Of a DNA stretch of 64,000 bases, positions 37,874-49,000 are shown piece after piece. Made by a program: the position numbers and the translations under genes. Source of the stretch: Tubiluchus corallicola. Lineage: Eukaryota; Priapulida; Priapulimorpha; Priapulimorphida; Tubiluchidae. Each line of letters begins with the position of its first letter. The stretch's first letter is position 1. Under the pieces are notes generated by a model. It was not told the DNA's origin. It saw only the letters and a list, made by a program, of their open reading frames with translations, and did not search any database. The DNA is taken from NCBI GenBank assembly GCA_030141605.1, contig JAQGDQ010000384.1, positions 114,438 through 178,437 of the forward strand. Reading direction: 5' to 3'.

Positions 37874-38208
37874 TTTCCTTTTTTTGAGGACAAAGAAAAA
37901 GGCGCTTTTTTACCTTTCTTTATTGCATAAACAACAACAAAGTGCCTTTGTTTCCAATGTACGATGCACGGAAAGGGAACATCATCCCGCAATTCTTCCC
38001 AGGTTAAACGGTAGCCTTTTGAACGGAACCCAATATTCTCGGCAGCTTCGCTAATTCCCAACATTGACACTCCTTCTCGTGTAATGTATGAACGGCTTCG
38101 TAAGTATTGCAAACTATAACTCTTGCCATAGTATTTAGCCACTATCCTCAGGCAGGTAGGGCCGCAATCCATAGCATCTAATTGTTTGTAGTGTGGAAAT
38201 TTCGGCAT
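37837..38208 (-). pseudogene. C39 peptidase domain remnant of a bacteriocin/peptide-exporting ABC transporter
   Basis: The first ~111 codons read as a C39 peptidase: the oxyanion Gln and Cys motif is QLDAMDCGPTCLRIVAKYYG and the His motif is PFPCIVHWKQRHFVVVY. Then the IS copy begins (37873) and the frame runs 12 codons into it before stopping. The normal protein is a ~700-aa transporter (C39, membrane domain, ABC ATPase) that cleaves double-Gly leader peptides during export. The catalytic Asp region and everything after are missing. The start codon abuts the stop of the beta-propeller gene, so the two were translationally coupled. Confidence 0.85.
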
Positions 38209-39447
38209 TTATTCTTTTAATTTTACCAACATCAATACCGGATTATCATTTTCGTTTAAACTGTTTGCCAGTTTCTCAAACTCTATTCTCTTTTCTAAAT
38301 GTTGAGGGATTTTATTAGCAAAATCAGAAGAGTTTAAACGAGATTTAATTTCATAAGGTTGAAGCAATGTTGTCAAATACTCATCTCCATTTTGCTCAAA
38401 ATAATTCGTAGGTATAAAATTTACTCCATTGTCAAAGTCATTAATAATTCCTCCCACACTAATCCCTTTTTTACTTTTATAAATGTTGGTATGCGTTGTA
38501 TAACTTTGCTTATTGATAAAGGTTAATGCAAGAGTATTTTCATACCTATACCTATTTATTAGATAATACTTTGTATTTAACAGTAGATTAGGAGAATAGA
38601 ACTTTCCCATTTTTTTAAATAATTCTGCAGGATTAGATACCTTTATCTCTTTTTGGGGCATTCTGTGATCACCTTTAGAGAAGATAAATGAAGGAGAGTA
38701 GCTAAAATCTTGAGATATTGTATATACGGTATCTGAATAATCAACCCAATATGAAACGGTGTTATTATATTTAAAGAGTCCACCGAAAGAACCGATTCTA
38801 GTATCAAATGGTTTCGTGCTATTATATTTATATGATATAACGTTTCCTACAGAATCGGTGATAATCCAATTATATTGCGCATTCGCTCCAATGCTATTTT
38901 GAGCTATGCATAGATGCTCATTTATTATTTCCATTTCTTTGAATCCTCTATGGTCATTAGATAGAGGCAATTTGAATTCCCTAAGGTATTCGCCAAAAAA
39001 ATTAAATACCATGATAGTATTAACCTTTCCATGAATGTATATTCTTTTGTTAGCATAGTCAACAGTGAAATAAGCACACCACAAGTATTCACCAGGTCCT
39101 TCGCCAATTCTGCCAATTTGGACTGGATATTTTCCTTTCTTGTTGTATCTTAGTAGTCTTGGGTTATTGCCTTCTCCTTCACATATGAAAATAGAACTAT
39201 CTGTAATTTGAACGGCTTTAATTATTCCTAGAGGTATCTCATTAGCTATAGGAATATATGAAATATCACTTGCTACATCAGTAAGTAAAAGCTCATTACC
39301 CCCATATTGTCTCGGGTCAATCTCAAGAACCTTGATTTCATTAGGCTTAACGGAGTTTGCATTTTGTCTATCTATATTGTCTGTTTTTATATTATTGCAA
39401 GATGCGATAACAAGTAAAATAATAATACAACGAAAATTTGTTTTCAT
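38209..39447 (-). CDS. 6-bladed beta-propeller lipoprotein
   Basis: 412 aa. An SPII signal (IIILLVIASCNN) is followed by repeated blade-like segments (IGIIKAVQITDSSIFICEGE, LLRYNKKGKYPVQIGRIGEG, PGEYLWCAYFTVDYANKRIY, MVFNFFGEYLREFKL). This is the pattern of the Bacteroidota 6-bladed beta-propeller family, whose role is undefined. Such genes often stand beside C39-containing exporters, as here (coupled to the remnant downstream). The intact gene is enclosed by two copies of the same IS. Its upstream partner genes are gone. Confidence 0.8.
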   Translation of the reverse strand: MKTNFRCIIILLVIASCNNIKTDNIDRQNANSVKPNEIKVLEIDPRQYGGNELLLTDVASDISYIPIANEIPLGIIKAVQITDSSIFICEGEGNNPRLLRYNKKGKYPVQIGRIGEGPGEYLWCAYFTVDYANKRIYIHGKVNTIMVFNFFGEYLREFKLPLSNDHRGFKEMEIINEHLCIAQNSIGANAQYNWIITDSVGNVISYKYNSTKPFDTRIGSFGGLFKYNNTVSYWVDYSDTVYTISQDFSYSPSFIFSKGDHRMPQKEIKVSNPAELFKKMGKFYSPNLLLNTKYYLINRYRYENTLALTFINKQSYTTHTNIYKSKKGISVGGIINDFDNGVNFIPTNYFEQNGDEYLTTLLQPYEIKSRLNSSDFANKIPQHLEKRIEFEKLANSLNENDNPVLMLVKLKE

Positions 39448-39487
39448 AAAATTAGCTATTGAAATAAGAGAGAGTATATACTCTCTC

Positions 39488-40309
39488 TTTGTTTAACTTC
39501 AAAACTTATTGGACAAATTGATGCTTAAAGTTAAGAGATAGTTTTATAATTCAAATTCTCTTTTTTATGGTGATGATAATTCACTGTTGACTTGTTCGAA
39601 ACTCGCAGAGTTTTCAATAAATCAAAAGTGATACACTGCGATTTTCTGATTCCTTTTTCTTCTTTCATATTGCCCAGTAACTGTTTTTGCCTTCCAAAAT
39701 ACACGTCGGCAGGTGTAACATTCTTGAGTGATTCATGATACCGGTGGTTGTTGTAATTATATACAAACTCCTGTAGAACCGTCATTAGTTCATCAGGAAA
39801 GTAGTAGTTATCCAACTTTACCTGATTTTTCATGGTGCGGTGGTAACGCTCAATTTTCCCTTGTGTTTGAGGGGGGTATGGGGCTACACGTAAATGTCCC
39901 ATTTTGGTGTCTTTTAAAAAGCTTTGAAACTCGTTTGATATGTAGCACGCTCCATTATCGGAGAGTAACCTGGGACAATCGCCTGCAGGTATTTTGGCCG
40001 TATGTAAAGCCTTTTGAATAACATGCTTGGCATCGGCCGACTCAATGCTTTGGCAAAGCTCCCAGGTGACGATATAACTTGAATAATCTCCATTACGGTA
40101 GCCAAATAATACCAGCCCCATCCAATGATTTTAAAGTAGGTGAAATCGGTTTGCCATTGCTGGTGCACACGCGTGGTCTTATCTTTAAACTCATTTGTTC
40201 GATAGTCTGTTTTTTTGCCTTCATCTTATTCGTTTTTATTGGTTATAATTTAAGAAATGTCTCTCTTAATTTTTAAACCAATTTGTCCGAATTAAGCTGA
40301 AGATTTACA
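39488..40309 (-). mobile_element. Degenerate short IS, copy 3 of 3
   Basis: 822 bp, same ends as the other copies. It is about 27 bp shorter because of a deletion near 39668 that removes the codons around LNERRK in the transposase tail. Confidence 0.85.
39531..40224 (-). pseudogene. IS transposase catalytic domain, frameshifted, copy 3
   Basis: It carries the same one-base loss as copy 1 (around 40090). The second Asp (LLSDNGACYIS) and Glu (GKIERYHRT) motifs remain. The internal deletion changes the C-terminal frame, so it reads on to 39531. Sharing the lesion with copy 1 suggests one arose from the other. Confidence 0.78.
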
Positions 40310-40793
40310 GTTATTAATGCACTATTTTTTCTCCAGAAATATCTTTTTACATTTTTCATTGTTTATTAGTTTTTATGACTCTTCATAGTGGCCTACTACC
40401 TTGCTAAGATTACTTTCTTGCCCATGAACAACATTCAACTTTTTAGATGTACTGCAAATGGCAGTGGTCACCTCTTTAACCCTGCTTATGCTTGCCAGTT
40501 ATACTTAGCCCTTATACAAGTGACCACCTGCTCATGGTGCTCGCTATGATGATTTAACATTTGATATTTAGTAGTTTACGTCAGCATAGTGCCGAAGTGC
40601 AACTATTTTTTATTCAAAAAATACCCGAAGGACAAAAATTGAACTCCATACAACAAAAAAGTAATGAGGATTATATAACTTTAGAGAGTAGTTAACTAAG
40701 ATTTACTTTACAGTAGCGGGGTATTATGGTAAAAAAATCACCAGAGGAACATCGCTCTGTTACTTCGGGCAAAATATAAACTGAATTAATACA
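40310..40793. other. Intergenic interval without recognisable gene
   Basis: 484 bp, AT-rich. No open frame, tRNA or terminator with a good stem was recognised. It probably contains the promoter of the serine hydrolase gene. Confidence 0.5.
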
Positions 40794-42125
40794 ATGAAAG
40801 CGTCTAAGTTATTTACTCTGTTCATTCTTACCTCAACAATATGTTTTAGTCAGGAAAAAGCAGAGTTGTTGAGTATTCTTTTCAGAACAATGAGCAAACA
40901 TGGACAATTCTATGGGAATGTCTTGATTGCAGAAAATAATAAAACTCTATTTTCAGGATCTTATGGGTATGCAGATAGAGAAAAAAAGGAGTTGCTGAAT
41001 GAACAGACACTATTTAATGTTGGCTCTGTTAGCAAGGCTTTCACAGCTATTGCCATACTTCAACTTGCGGAAAAGGGTAGACTAAAGCTATCTGATAAGG
41101 TTTTGAAATATCTCCCGGATTTCCCTTATTCTGAAGTAACCGTTCATCACCTTCTGGTTCACGCAGGTGGGCTTCCAAATGACTACGACTTGCTTAAAAA
41201 TAATAGCTCGGAAGACCCTCAAATAGCAACAAATAAAGTTGTGATCTCTGCTTTAAACAAGCTAAAACCAGCTTTGCAGTTTACACCCGGAGAGCGGAGT
41301 GAATACAGCAACTTGGGTTACATGATATTAGCAGAAATAGTAAAAACATCATCAAAAACCGACTTCAAGCAATACCTTCATAACAACATATTCAGTCCTT
41401 CTAACATGACAAGGACAAATATTTACAACGCTGAGGAAATAAAACAAGTTGTCAATACTGCAAAGGGATATGTTCTATATCCGTTTACAGGAAAGTATGA
41501 GGAGGCTATTAAAGTGCCTGAATTTAATTCAAACTACATCATGAGCGGACTTCAGGGTGATGGAAATGTTTACTCAACAATAGTAGACCTAAATAACTTT
41601 TATAAAGCACTTGCAAATCATGACCTGATCTCGGAGGAGTACTTAGAAATGGCATTCCAAAAACATATTCCTGCTAAAATGAAAGGCACGCCTGACTTTG
41701 GTCATAGCTATGGCTATGGCTGGTTGGTTATAAATGCACCAAAACAAATAGTAAGCAGAGGGGGGGAATTACCAGGGTATGTATCTAACACAATCTGGAA
41801 TATTGCTGATGAACGATTAATAATCTATCTCAGCAATGATTACTTGTCATATACTTCATATCAAAATCAAATCCCAATGGCGATTGCTGGAATTTTTTTC
41901 CAAAATACGGTACAAATCCCCAAAATGACTGCAAGTGTTGAATTGACAAAAATTGCGATCACTAGCACAATCGAATCATTGACGGCTAAGATTAACGAAA
42001 TAAAAAGTCGTCCGGAACTATATCAAATAGATTTGAGCGGATTGAGATTCCTTGTTATGAAATTGGAACAAACAGGAAATAAAGAAAAAACAGACTTGAT
42101 TATAAATAGTTTTAATCTGGAATAA
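40794..42125 (+). CDS. Serine hydrolase of the beta-lactamase/penicillin-binding-protein (class C-like) family
   Basis: 443 aa with a signal peptide (LFTLFILTSTICFSQ). The catalytic motifs are SVSK (Ser78 nucleophile, Lys81) and YSN (Tyr171). The third motif appears as SRGGELPG, a variant of the usual His/Lys-x-Gly. HHLLVHAGGLPNDYD and SGLQGDGNVYSTIVDLNNFY are typical. Such enzymes are peptidases or esterases acting in the periplasm. The last ~70 residues form an extra C-terminal extension. No operon partner is visible. Confidence 0.88.
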   Translation: MKASKLFTLFILTSTICFSQEKAELLSILFRTMSKHGQFYGNVLIAENNKTLFSGSYGYADREKKELLNEQTLFNVGSVSKAFTAIAILQLAEKGRLKLSDKVLKYLPDFPYSEVTVHHLLVHAGGLPNDYDLLKNNSSEDPQIATNKVVISALNKLKPALQFTPGERSEYSNLGYMILAEIVKTSSKTDFKQYLHNNIFSPSNMTRTNIYNAEEIKQVVNTAKGYVLYPFTGKYEEAIKVPEFNSNYIMSGLQGDGNVYSTIVDLNNFYKALANHDLISEEYLEMAFQKHIPAKMKGTPDFGHSYGYGWLVINAPKQIVSRGGELPGYVSNTIWNIADERLIIYLSNDYLSYTSYQNQIPMAIAGIFFQNTVQIPKMTASVELTKIAITSTIESLTAKINEIKSRPELYQIDLSGLRFLVMKLEQTGNKEKTDLIINSFNLE

Positions 42126-42320
42126 AACGGTGCACAACAATGTGTAAAATAGTAGTCGAGAAAGTGAGTGTTTGAGCAGGTTTAGCCCACTTAAAAACGG
42201 TATTGGCTTTTACAAAGTGATTTGTCCGCAATTGGCTATGCTACTTGTAAATTATTGTTGAACAATATATTCGGGTTGATAATCAAACACTATAAAAGTG
42301 TGAGTCAATCTGTTTTATCA

Positions 42321-43349
42321 CTACTTCCACCTATTTGCTAATGCAACAAGCGATAGCATTACCGGCACTTCGACTAAAACCCCCACAACAGTTACCAGGG
42401 CAGCAGGAGAGTGTAAGCCAAACAAGGCAATTGCAACAGCAACGGCAAGTTCGAAAAAATTGCTCGCCCCAATCATAGAAGCGGGGGAGCAAATAGCATG
42501 AGGTAGCTTTAATCTCCGGCCACCAAACCATGTGACAAAAAATATAAAATATGTTTGAATCACCAATGGAATGGCCACCAGAAATATAATAAACGGATTT
42601 TCGGTGATTATACTTCCCTGGAAAGCGAAAAGTAAAACTAAGGTTAACAGTAAGGCCAAAATAGAAACCGGCTTGAACTTTGGCAGGAATGACTCCTTAA
42701 ACCATTTCTCCCCCTTTTTTCGAGTCAGGGTTTTGTGTGTTATATATCCCGCAAGCAGTGGAACTACCACAAATATCAATACGCTTGTGACCAAAGTGTT
42801 ATAAGGGACCTGAATATTGGTAATACCAAGTAGTAAACCCACAGTAGGCACAAAAGCAACCAAAATTATCAGGTCATTAACCGATACCTGAACCAATGTG
42901 TAATTGGGGTCACCATCGGTCAGATAACTCCATACAAAAACCATTGCTGTGCAAGGTGCAGCACCCAGAATAATTGCTCCTGCAATATACTCCCCTGCCA
43001 GTTCAGGATTAATAAACGCAGCATAAACCTTTGTGAAAAAAATCCAGGCAAAAAATGCCATGGTAAACGGTTTTATCAACCAGTTTACAACAACTGTAAG
43101 AATTATCCCTTTAGGCCGCTTACCAACATCTTTAATACTGGAAAAATCAACCTGTAGCATCATCGGGTAGATCATTAGCCAGACCAGAATAGCTACGGGG
43201 ATATTTACTTTAAAAATCTCAACCTTACTTAGTAATTCCACGCCTTCACCAGCAAAATTACCAATAATGATACCGGTACCAATACATAATGCAACCCATA
43301 GGGTCAGGTACTTCTCAAAAAAACCTATCTGCTTTTTCTGGTTGCTCAT
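42321..43349 (-). CDS. acr3: ACR3-family arsenite efflux permease
   Basis: 342 aa with about ten hydrophobic segments. The ACR3 marks are the essential Cys133 in [15 protein letters not shown] and the late-helix Glu in [19 protein letters not shown]. The protein exports arsenite using the proton gradient. It lies 23 bases downstream of arsM on the same strand and is probably cotranscribed with it. Confidence 0.93.
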   Translation of the reverse strand: MSNQKKQIGFFEKYLTLWVALCIGTGIIIGNFAGEGVELLSKVEIFKVNIPVAILVWLMIYPMMLQVDFSSIKDVGKRPKGIILTVVVNWLIKPFTMAFFAWIFFTKVYAAFINPELAGEYIAGAIILGAAPCTAMVFVWSYLTDGDPNYTLVQVSVNDLIILVAFVPTVGLLLGITNIQVPYNTLVTSVLIFVVVPLLAGYITHKTLTRKKGEKWFKESFLPKFKPVSILALLLTLVLLFAFQGSIITENPFIIFLVAIPLVIQTYFIFFVTWFGGRRLKLPHAICSPASMIGASNFFELAVAVAIALFGLHSPAALVTVVGVLVEVPVMLSLVALANRWK

Positions 43350-43372
43350 ACTTTGAATAGAATGGGTGTTCT

Positions 43373-44188
43373 TTAACCCTGCTTTGTTGCACTAACTGTA
43401 ATACTTAAAATCTCTACCTCTTTACTTTTTATCTCACTCAACTCTTCGGGAGCAAGGTAATTAAGCAAGATACTGTCCGGGATTACTATTGGTTTTTCTT
43501 TATGTGTTTGAATATCAGAGAACCCGACTGTTTTAATGATTTCCAGGTATTCAGACCTCTGTAGGGCGCCTGACACACATTCTGCATACATCTCGGCTGC
43601 TTGCTGTAATTTTTCAGGTAAATTTCCAAGCAGGACAATATCTGAAATACAAAAGTGTCCACCAGGCTTTAATACCCTGAATATTTCGCTGAAGGCTTTT
43701 CTCTTATCCGGGACTAGGTTTAAAACACAATTGCTGATAACCACATCGTAGCTATTTTCCGGCAGTGGCATATTTTCAATATCGCCTTGTACAAAATCAA
43801 TATTGGCAAACCCTGTTTTCTCTAAATTCAGCCTTGCTTTCTGAAGCATGGCATCCGTAAAGTCCAAGCCGGTTACTTTACCTTTTTCCCCAACTATGCT
43901 TCGAGCCACAAAACAGTCATTTCCAGCTCCAGAACCCAAATCCAAAACAGAATCACCCTCTTTAATTGCGGCAAACTCGGTCGGTAGCCCACATCCCAGG
44001 CCAAGATCAGCATCGGGATTATAGCCGGACACATTCTTATAATCATCCCCAATCATGGTTACCTCCAGTGCATTGCTGCAGGGTGATGCCCCACAGCAAC
44101 TTTGCTGCTCGGATAGTTCGCTTTGGCTAACAACATCCGAATACTTCTCTTTTACAATTGACTTTAAATCTTCATGAAGCTTTTTCAT
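43373..44188 (-). CDS. arsM: Arsenite S-adenosylmethionine methyltransferase
   Basis: 271 aa. The SAM-binding motif is [11 protein letters not shown] (81-91). The three arsenic-binding cysteines of ArsM are present: Cys66 (LGLGCGLP), Cys154 (ISNCVLN) and Cys204 (YAECVSGA). An extra CCGASPC cluster lies near residue 31. The enzyme methylates As(III) to methylarsenicals. It precedes acr3. The usual ArsR repressor gene is not found upstream, where IS debris begins. Confidence 0.92.
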   Translation of the reverse strand: MKKLHEDLKSIVKEKYSDVVSQSELSEQQSCCGASPCSNALEVTMIGDDYKNVSGYNPDADLGLGCGLPTEFAAIKEGDSVLDLGSGAGNDCFVARSIVGEKGKVTGLDFTDAMLQKARLNLEKTGFANIDFVQGDIENMPLPENSYDVVISNCVLNLVPDKRKAFSEIFRVLKPGGHFCISDIVLLGNLPEKLQQAAEMYAECVSGALQRSEYLEIIKTVGFSDIQTHKEKPIVIPDSILLNYLAPEELSEIKSKEVEILSITVSATKQG

Positions 44189-44269
44189 AGTTAGGCTAAA
44201 TTAAAAATTATAAAAGTTTTTGCTTTTATTTGGTGACAATAATATCCTGTTGAAATGCGAGAAACTCTT

Positions 44270-44395
44270 TCGGTTTCCCATGTTTCAATTCGAGCTGAGT
44301 ATCTCATCAAGAGCAGCTCAATCTTGTTATCACTATTCCACTGTTCAAGTGTGTAAGCTCAGGACCATTATCCAGTCGGAGCTTCCCTATTAATG
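44270..44395 (-). pseudogene. Short fragment of a DDE transposase
   Basis: The minus strand reads LRLDNGPELTH followed by residues resembling the LxxW..DNxIE region of IS3-type OrfB proteins, then loses the frame. About 40 codons survive. Its closeness to the plus-strand IS debris at 44488 suggests nested insertions. Low certainty. Confidence 0.4.
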
Positions 44396-44487
44396 CAAAG
44401 ATAATAAAATATTACGCCTAACTGTTAGTACCTACTTAGTACTACTGCCTATGTCTAATCCTGACATAACTTTACTTTTTGTGTAAA

Positions 44488-44876
44488 GCTATTTCAGATA
44501 AAATTAGAAGAGAGTATGTTAAGCGTACTCAAAAAGATTATCCAATAGCTTTTAAAATGCGAATTGTTGAGGAAGCGGGAAGAGGCCATTTGGACATTAC
44601 GGCTGCATGTAGGGAATATGGCATTCAAGCTCATAGTATACTGTATCAAGTTGGTTGAGAAAGTATGGTAATTTTGATTGGGAAAATCAAACTCCATCAA
44701 TATAAGCTACGATCAAAAGTAAAGTGCTTCATGCTTTGGTAGCTGAAAGTATTGAAGCTTATAACAAACTAAGACCTCGCCAATCATGATGCAACACGCT
44801 TACGCCTAAACAAATGCACAAACAGGCTAAGATGAAGATTAAAATGTACAAAAAAAATTCCCCCAAAGTTACTTGA
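44488..44876 (+). pseudogene. IS3-family remnant: OrfA start fused to OrfB end
   Basis: The plus-strand frame YPIAFKMRIVEEAGRGHLD ITAACREYGIQ is the helix-turn-helix of an IS3-type OrfA. A frame break follows near 44655 (the expected WLRKYGNFDWENQTPS is in another frame). Then comes the OrfB tail SIEAYNKLRPRQS...TPKQMHKQAKMKIKMYKK. The catalytic middle is deleted. Confidence 0.75.
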
Positions 44877-45028
44877 CTAACATGAATATTATTGTTTTAG
44901 TAGTCTAATAATCTGTAACGATTAAATTAGGAGTAGACACAAAAAAATAAAATGGAGACCTGAAACCAATCAAAAAAACGGGGCGATACCGAAAAGCCAA
45001 ATGAGTAGGAGTGCTAAAATTTAATATT

Positions 45029-45391
45029 ATGAATCAAGTTTTCTTTATGAATCAAGTTTTCTTTTTCTTGCTGCCATTAATACTCTTACATATAATTGCT
45101 ATGTAGAGATTGTATGAAAAGGCAAATAAGCCAGGGTGTGCCGTGATTATCCCTGTTTATAACACTATTGTGCTCCTAGAAATAATTGGGAAACCGTGGT
45201 GGTGGATTTTCTTATTGATGATTCCATGTTTAAATATAATTTGGATAATTTGGTGTTCTAATCTTATGGTAAAAAGCTTTGGGAAAAGTGAAGGATTTAC
45301 GGTCGGAGTAATTTTACTCAGTGCGATTTTTATTCCAATTCTTGGTTTTGGTAGTTCAAAATATATTGGACCTGCAGGACTTAAACAATAA
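45029..45391 (+). pseudogene. DUF5684-like small membrane protein with an in-frame stop
   Basis: The frame starts MNQVFFMNQVFFFLLPLI, meets TAG at 45104 and resumes RLYEKANKPGCAVIIPVYN, KPWWWIFLLMIPCLN and FGKSEGFTVGVILLSAI. These are the patterns of DUF5684 membrane proteins, where a Trp usually stands at the stop position, so TGG to TAG is likely. Translation could restart at TTG 45110 (93 aa). An 18-bp direct duplication of the start region (45029-45046 and 45047-45064) keeps the frame. The call rests on pattern memory of the family. Confidence 0.6.
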
Positions 45392-45414
45392 CAAACACTG
45401 TTAAGAAGCTGGTG

Positions 45415-45993
45415 CTATAAAAGTAACCTGAATGTTTGCCTGTGATATGGGGTGATCCCATGCTTGGCTATTGCTATGCGGTGGGCTTTGGTAGGGTATC
45501 CCCGATTTTTATTCCAGCCGTATTGTGGATACTCCCTATGAAGTTTTAGCATAAAATCATCCCGATAGGTTTTTGCAAGTACAGAGGCGGCAGCAATGGA
45601 CAGATATTTCCCATCTCCTTTTACAACACAAGTATGAGGAATGCTGCCATAAGGGTTAAAGCGGTTTCCATCAACAAGGATGTGTGCAGGCTTTGTGTGA
45701 AGCCTGTCCAGTGCTCGATGCATTGATAGAAAAGAGGCATTAAGGATATTTATTTCATCAACTTCGCTGTTGCTACACATTGCAACCCCCCACGCCAAAG
45801 CTTCTCTCTCTATTACTCCCCTCAACTCATAGCGTTGCTTTTTAGTGAGTTTTTTCGAATCATTGAGTAGCGAATTTTTAAACCTGTCATGCAGGATTAC
45901 CGCTGCTGCAAATACCGGGCCTGCAAGGCACCCTCTGCCGGCTTCGTCACACCCGGCTTCACACACTCTCTCTTTTAAGAAAAGCTTAAGCAT
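45415..45993 (-). CDS. rnhB: Ribonuclease HII
   Basis: 192 aa. The catalytic set is present: Asp16-Glu17 in AGCDEAGRGCLAGPV, Asp108 in ILVDGN and Asp127 in KGDGKYLSIAAASVLAK. The C-terminus (YGWNKNRGYPTKAH..I..HGITPYHR) is typical. It removes ribonucleotides from DNA in the cytoplasm. It lies 49 bases after sprA on the same strand. Confidence 0.97.
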   Translation of the reverse strand: MLKLFLKERVCEAGCDEAGRGCLAGPVFAAAVILHDRFKNSLLNDSKKLTKKQRYELRGVIEREALAWGVAMCSNSEVDEINILNASFLSMHRALDRLHTKPAHILVDGNRFNPYGSIPHTCVVKGDGKYLSIAAASVLAKTYRDDFMLKLHREYPQYGWNKNRGYPTKAHRIAIAKHGITPYHRQTFRLLL

Positions 45994-46042
45994 TTCTCAA
46001 ATATATAGTATTTCTATCTGTTTATTTGCAGCCTCTATCAGC

Positions 46043-49000
46043 TTAAAACTGCGAAAGTGTAAACCTCAGGCTAGCTCCAAAACTGGTATTGGACATAGGA
46101 TGAGAAAGAGATATATAGGGATTGTTAACAACTCTGTCGTAATACAGGCGAACAAGAAAGGCACTACTCAGGCTATAGTCGGCAGTAAACTTTATTGTTA
46201 GCGACTTTTGGCCTGCGGTAAGCTGGTCACTATCCTCCGCCAATTTACGAAGAGCTGTTTTATTCTTTCTGATCCCAACATCTGCCCTCAGCATTAGATC
46301 ATTACTCACTGCCATCTGAGAATCCTTTGTCTTGATAAACAGTTGCATATCCTCTATACGATAACCAGCGCCAAAACTAGTCTCTTGATTATACACCTCA
46401 GTAGACTGGTTATTTGCAAGACTTAATGTGAGGCTTCGTGACTTACGATACTCAAATGCAGTTATAATATTGTTAAGCCAGGTAACATCAATATTAAATA
46501 AAGGAGTAAATGCTTCATTAATATTCACAGTCGCTACATTGTACTTTGGCACAAAATTATTTTGAAGATCGCGGGTATAACTGAACCCATCATCAGCGAC
46601 AATATAGTTCAGATTTGAGGTATATCCCCCCACATTATATGTTGAGCGATATGCATGGCCCAAACTTACAGATTTTACCATACGTTTTAACTTATTAACC
46701 TGATTAACAAGCCCTGTATACCTTACACGCCAATTTGGCATCATAAACTTAGCAGAGGGGAATGGGCTCAATGAAACTTTTTGTGGACTTCTACCTGAAT
46801 ATGCTGCAAGAAATGAAGGTATTAACACCTCTGATGATGTTGCCCCATAGCCATCAGGAAACCCTGTCTCTGAATCTATTCCTCCAGGGGAATAACCATA
46901 ATGTGGATTTGGAACTCTATTACTTGCCAACCTCGAAGCTATTTCTCTTCTGTAGCTTTGAAACTCTTGCCACACTTTCGATTCCTGTACTCCCGCCTGT
47001 CCTAACTTCTCAAATGATGAGTTGATAGACACTATTGTCATGCTAAAACTACCATACTGCGTTTTATTAGCTGCACTCCATCCATCAGCTTCATTATGAA
47101 TATAAAACTCCGAGGTATTGTCTGAATATGTTCTGCTTGACATCAACTCTATTTTAAGACCCGATATTGGCTCAATTTGTGTCCTTATATTTAGCGTGTT
47201 GGTGCTTGTCATCACATAAGGTTGATTTACAATAGAGTCTGTAGAAAGCCAGCCATTCTCAATTGCTGCCCATGCAAAATTTTTATCCTGATGTCCCAGC
47301 ACAAATGGCCAGCCCGGAGCACGGGCAGATGCATTTATCGCTGGCGACTTGTAGGAGCTTGTACCCAAAACAGATGATCCGGGCAAATATCCCGCAAGTG
47401 TTGTCCCATCATTCTGCGTATATGAAACATTTATATCTCTTACCATCATAAGAAACCTTGTAGTTCCATCTGCTATAGTATTTATTGTGCTTGGCTTTGA
47501 ATCGTCATGTTGTTGATCCCTGACTACCTCTATCCGGATATTATCAAGGCTTTTTGGTGAAGTGAACAGAACACTATTCCTTCCATCTGTTTTTACTTTG
47601 CCTTTCACCCTTTCACCCCTGCTGTTTGTCACTTTTACAGTAATTTTTTTTGTGTCAAGTCTGTGATTAACCGAATAGGCAGTATTCGCTTCCAGAGATA
47701 TGCCACTCTCGATAAACTTATTCCCCGATGCCTGATCAACCCTTTGGGTACCTCTTCTTGCCCCTCGCAAGCTCCTTGCATACTTCTGGTTTACCTTTTT
47801 CAGATATGGCACCTTATTATACAGATTCACCATATTTGCTCGAACACTGCCCTGAAGCCCCCTGGAATTTCGAATAGTGTTACCAAGCTCATAATCAGGT
47901 ACTGTAATAGGGCCAGCTTCCCAGTCGTACGTCCCCCGATAACGTGCTGTGGCTGATGTCCAGTCCAGAAAAGGTATTTTATTAATAGGTATTGTGTATG
48001 ATCCGTTCAAAATATGGTAGTAGTGAATATTCCTCCCTCCGCTTAAAATACTCTTTAATATAGTATCGCGCTTTGCTTCATAATCGGGGAGGTCCTTATC
48101 TACTGCTCCCAGCGGCTCGTCAATACGTGAAGTATTCAGCGCTGAAAAATCAATTCTCAGACTACGCGCTAGATTGTAGCTAAAATCATAGTGCCTATTC
48201 CACCTGAAATCTTTCTCATATGAAGTAGGAATAATGTATTCAGGATTTGTAATGTTACGAAACTTCAGCTCACTATTCCTTCTCATCATATCAGACCTGA
48301 AACCCATCTTATTGGGGAGGTAATAAAAGTTAAAATCTCTTATCAACGCCCATGCCCGTGACTTGAAAACATCCATTTTTTTGAATGGTTCAACAGGCTT
48401 TGGGCTCAAACTATAGTTATATGTTAGCAACATACGAGTATCTTTTTGTACTCTCTTTTCTACATTTACATCACGATGAAAAGCTTTGTTATATGAATAA
48501 GATACTGAGAAGTTGGAAATGTCGTAAGGCATTGGCACCTCTTTTTTATTTGGCTTATCAACCCTTACATTAGTAAAACTAATACTCTTTCGTGTTGTCA
48601 AATCCTGCACTATGGTGTTTAGCGAATCACGCTCATGCTTGGTCTCTGTAGCATCAAGTGCATCTTTCATCTTAACATCTGGATCAAGAGGGTTGTACTC
48701 AGGCATTATTAGCTGTTTGGAATAACCCACATACATAGGTATTTTGACGTTCGACTCTGTCCCAAAAAATTTTCCAAGCTCAAAACTGGTGGAGATATCA
48801 TATTGATTATTCTCTTCCATTGTACGTTGCCCCATCTTGGAGTCAATGCTTCCAAAGCCAGAGCTGGTTGTACGTCCGGCAAAAGAGTACGTGCCAAAGT
48901 CCGCCATATTGCCCGAAATCCTCCCCATAGCTGCCCATCCACCATCCTCCTCAAAATCTGTAAGGCGCAGCTCATTAACCCAAACAATAACAGACTTATC

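Noticed and set aside
8240-40309. Target-site duplications around the three short IS copies
   Set aside because: Bases flanking each copy were compared and no matching short direct repeats were found.
44494-44700. 68-aa minus-strand frame opposite the IS3 remnant
   Set aside because: It is the antisense of the OrfA helix-turn-helix fragment.
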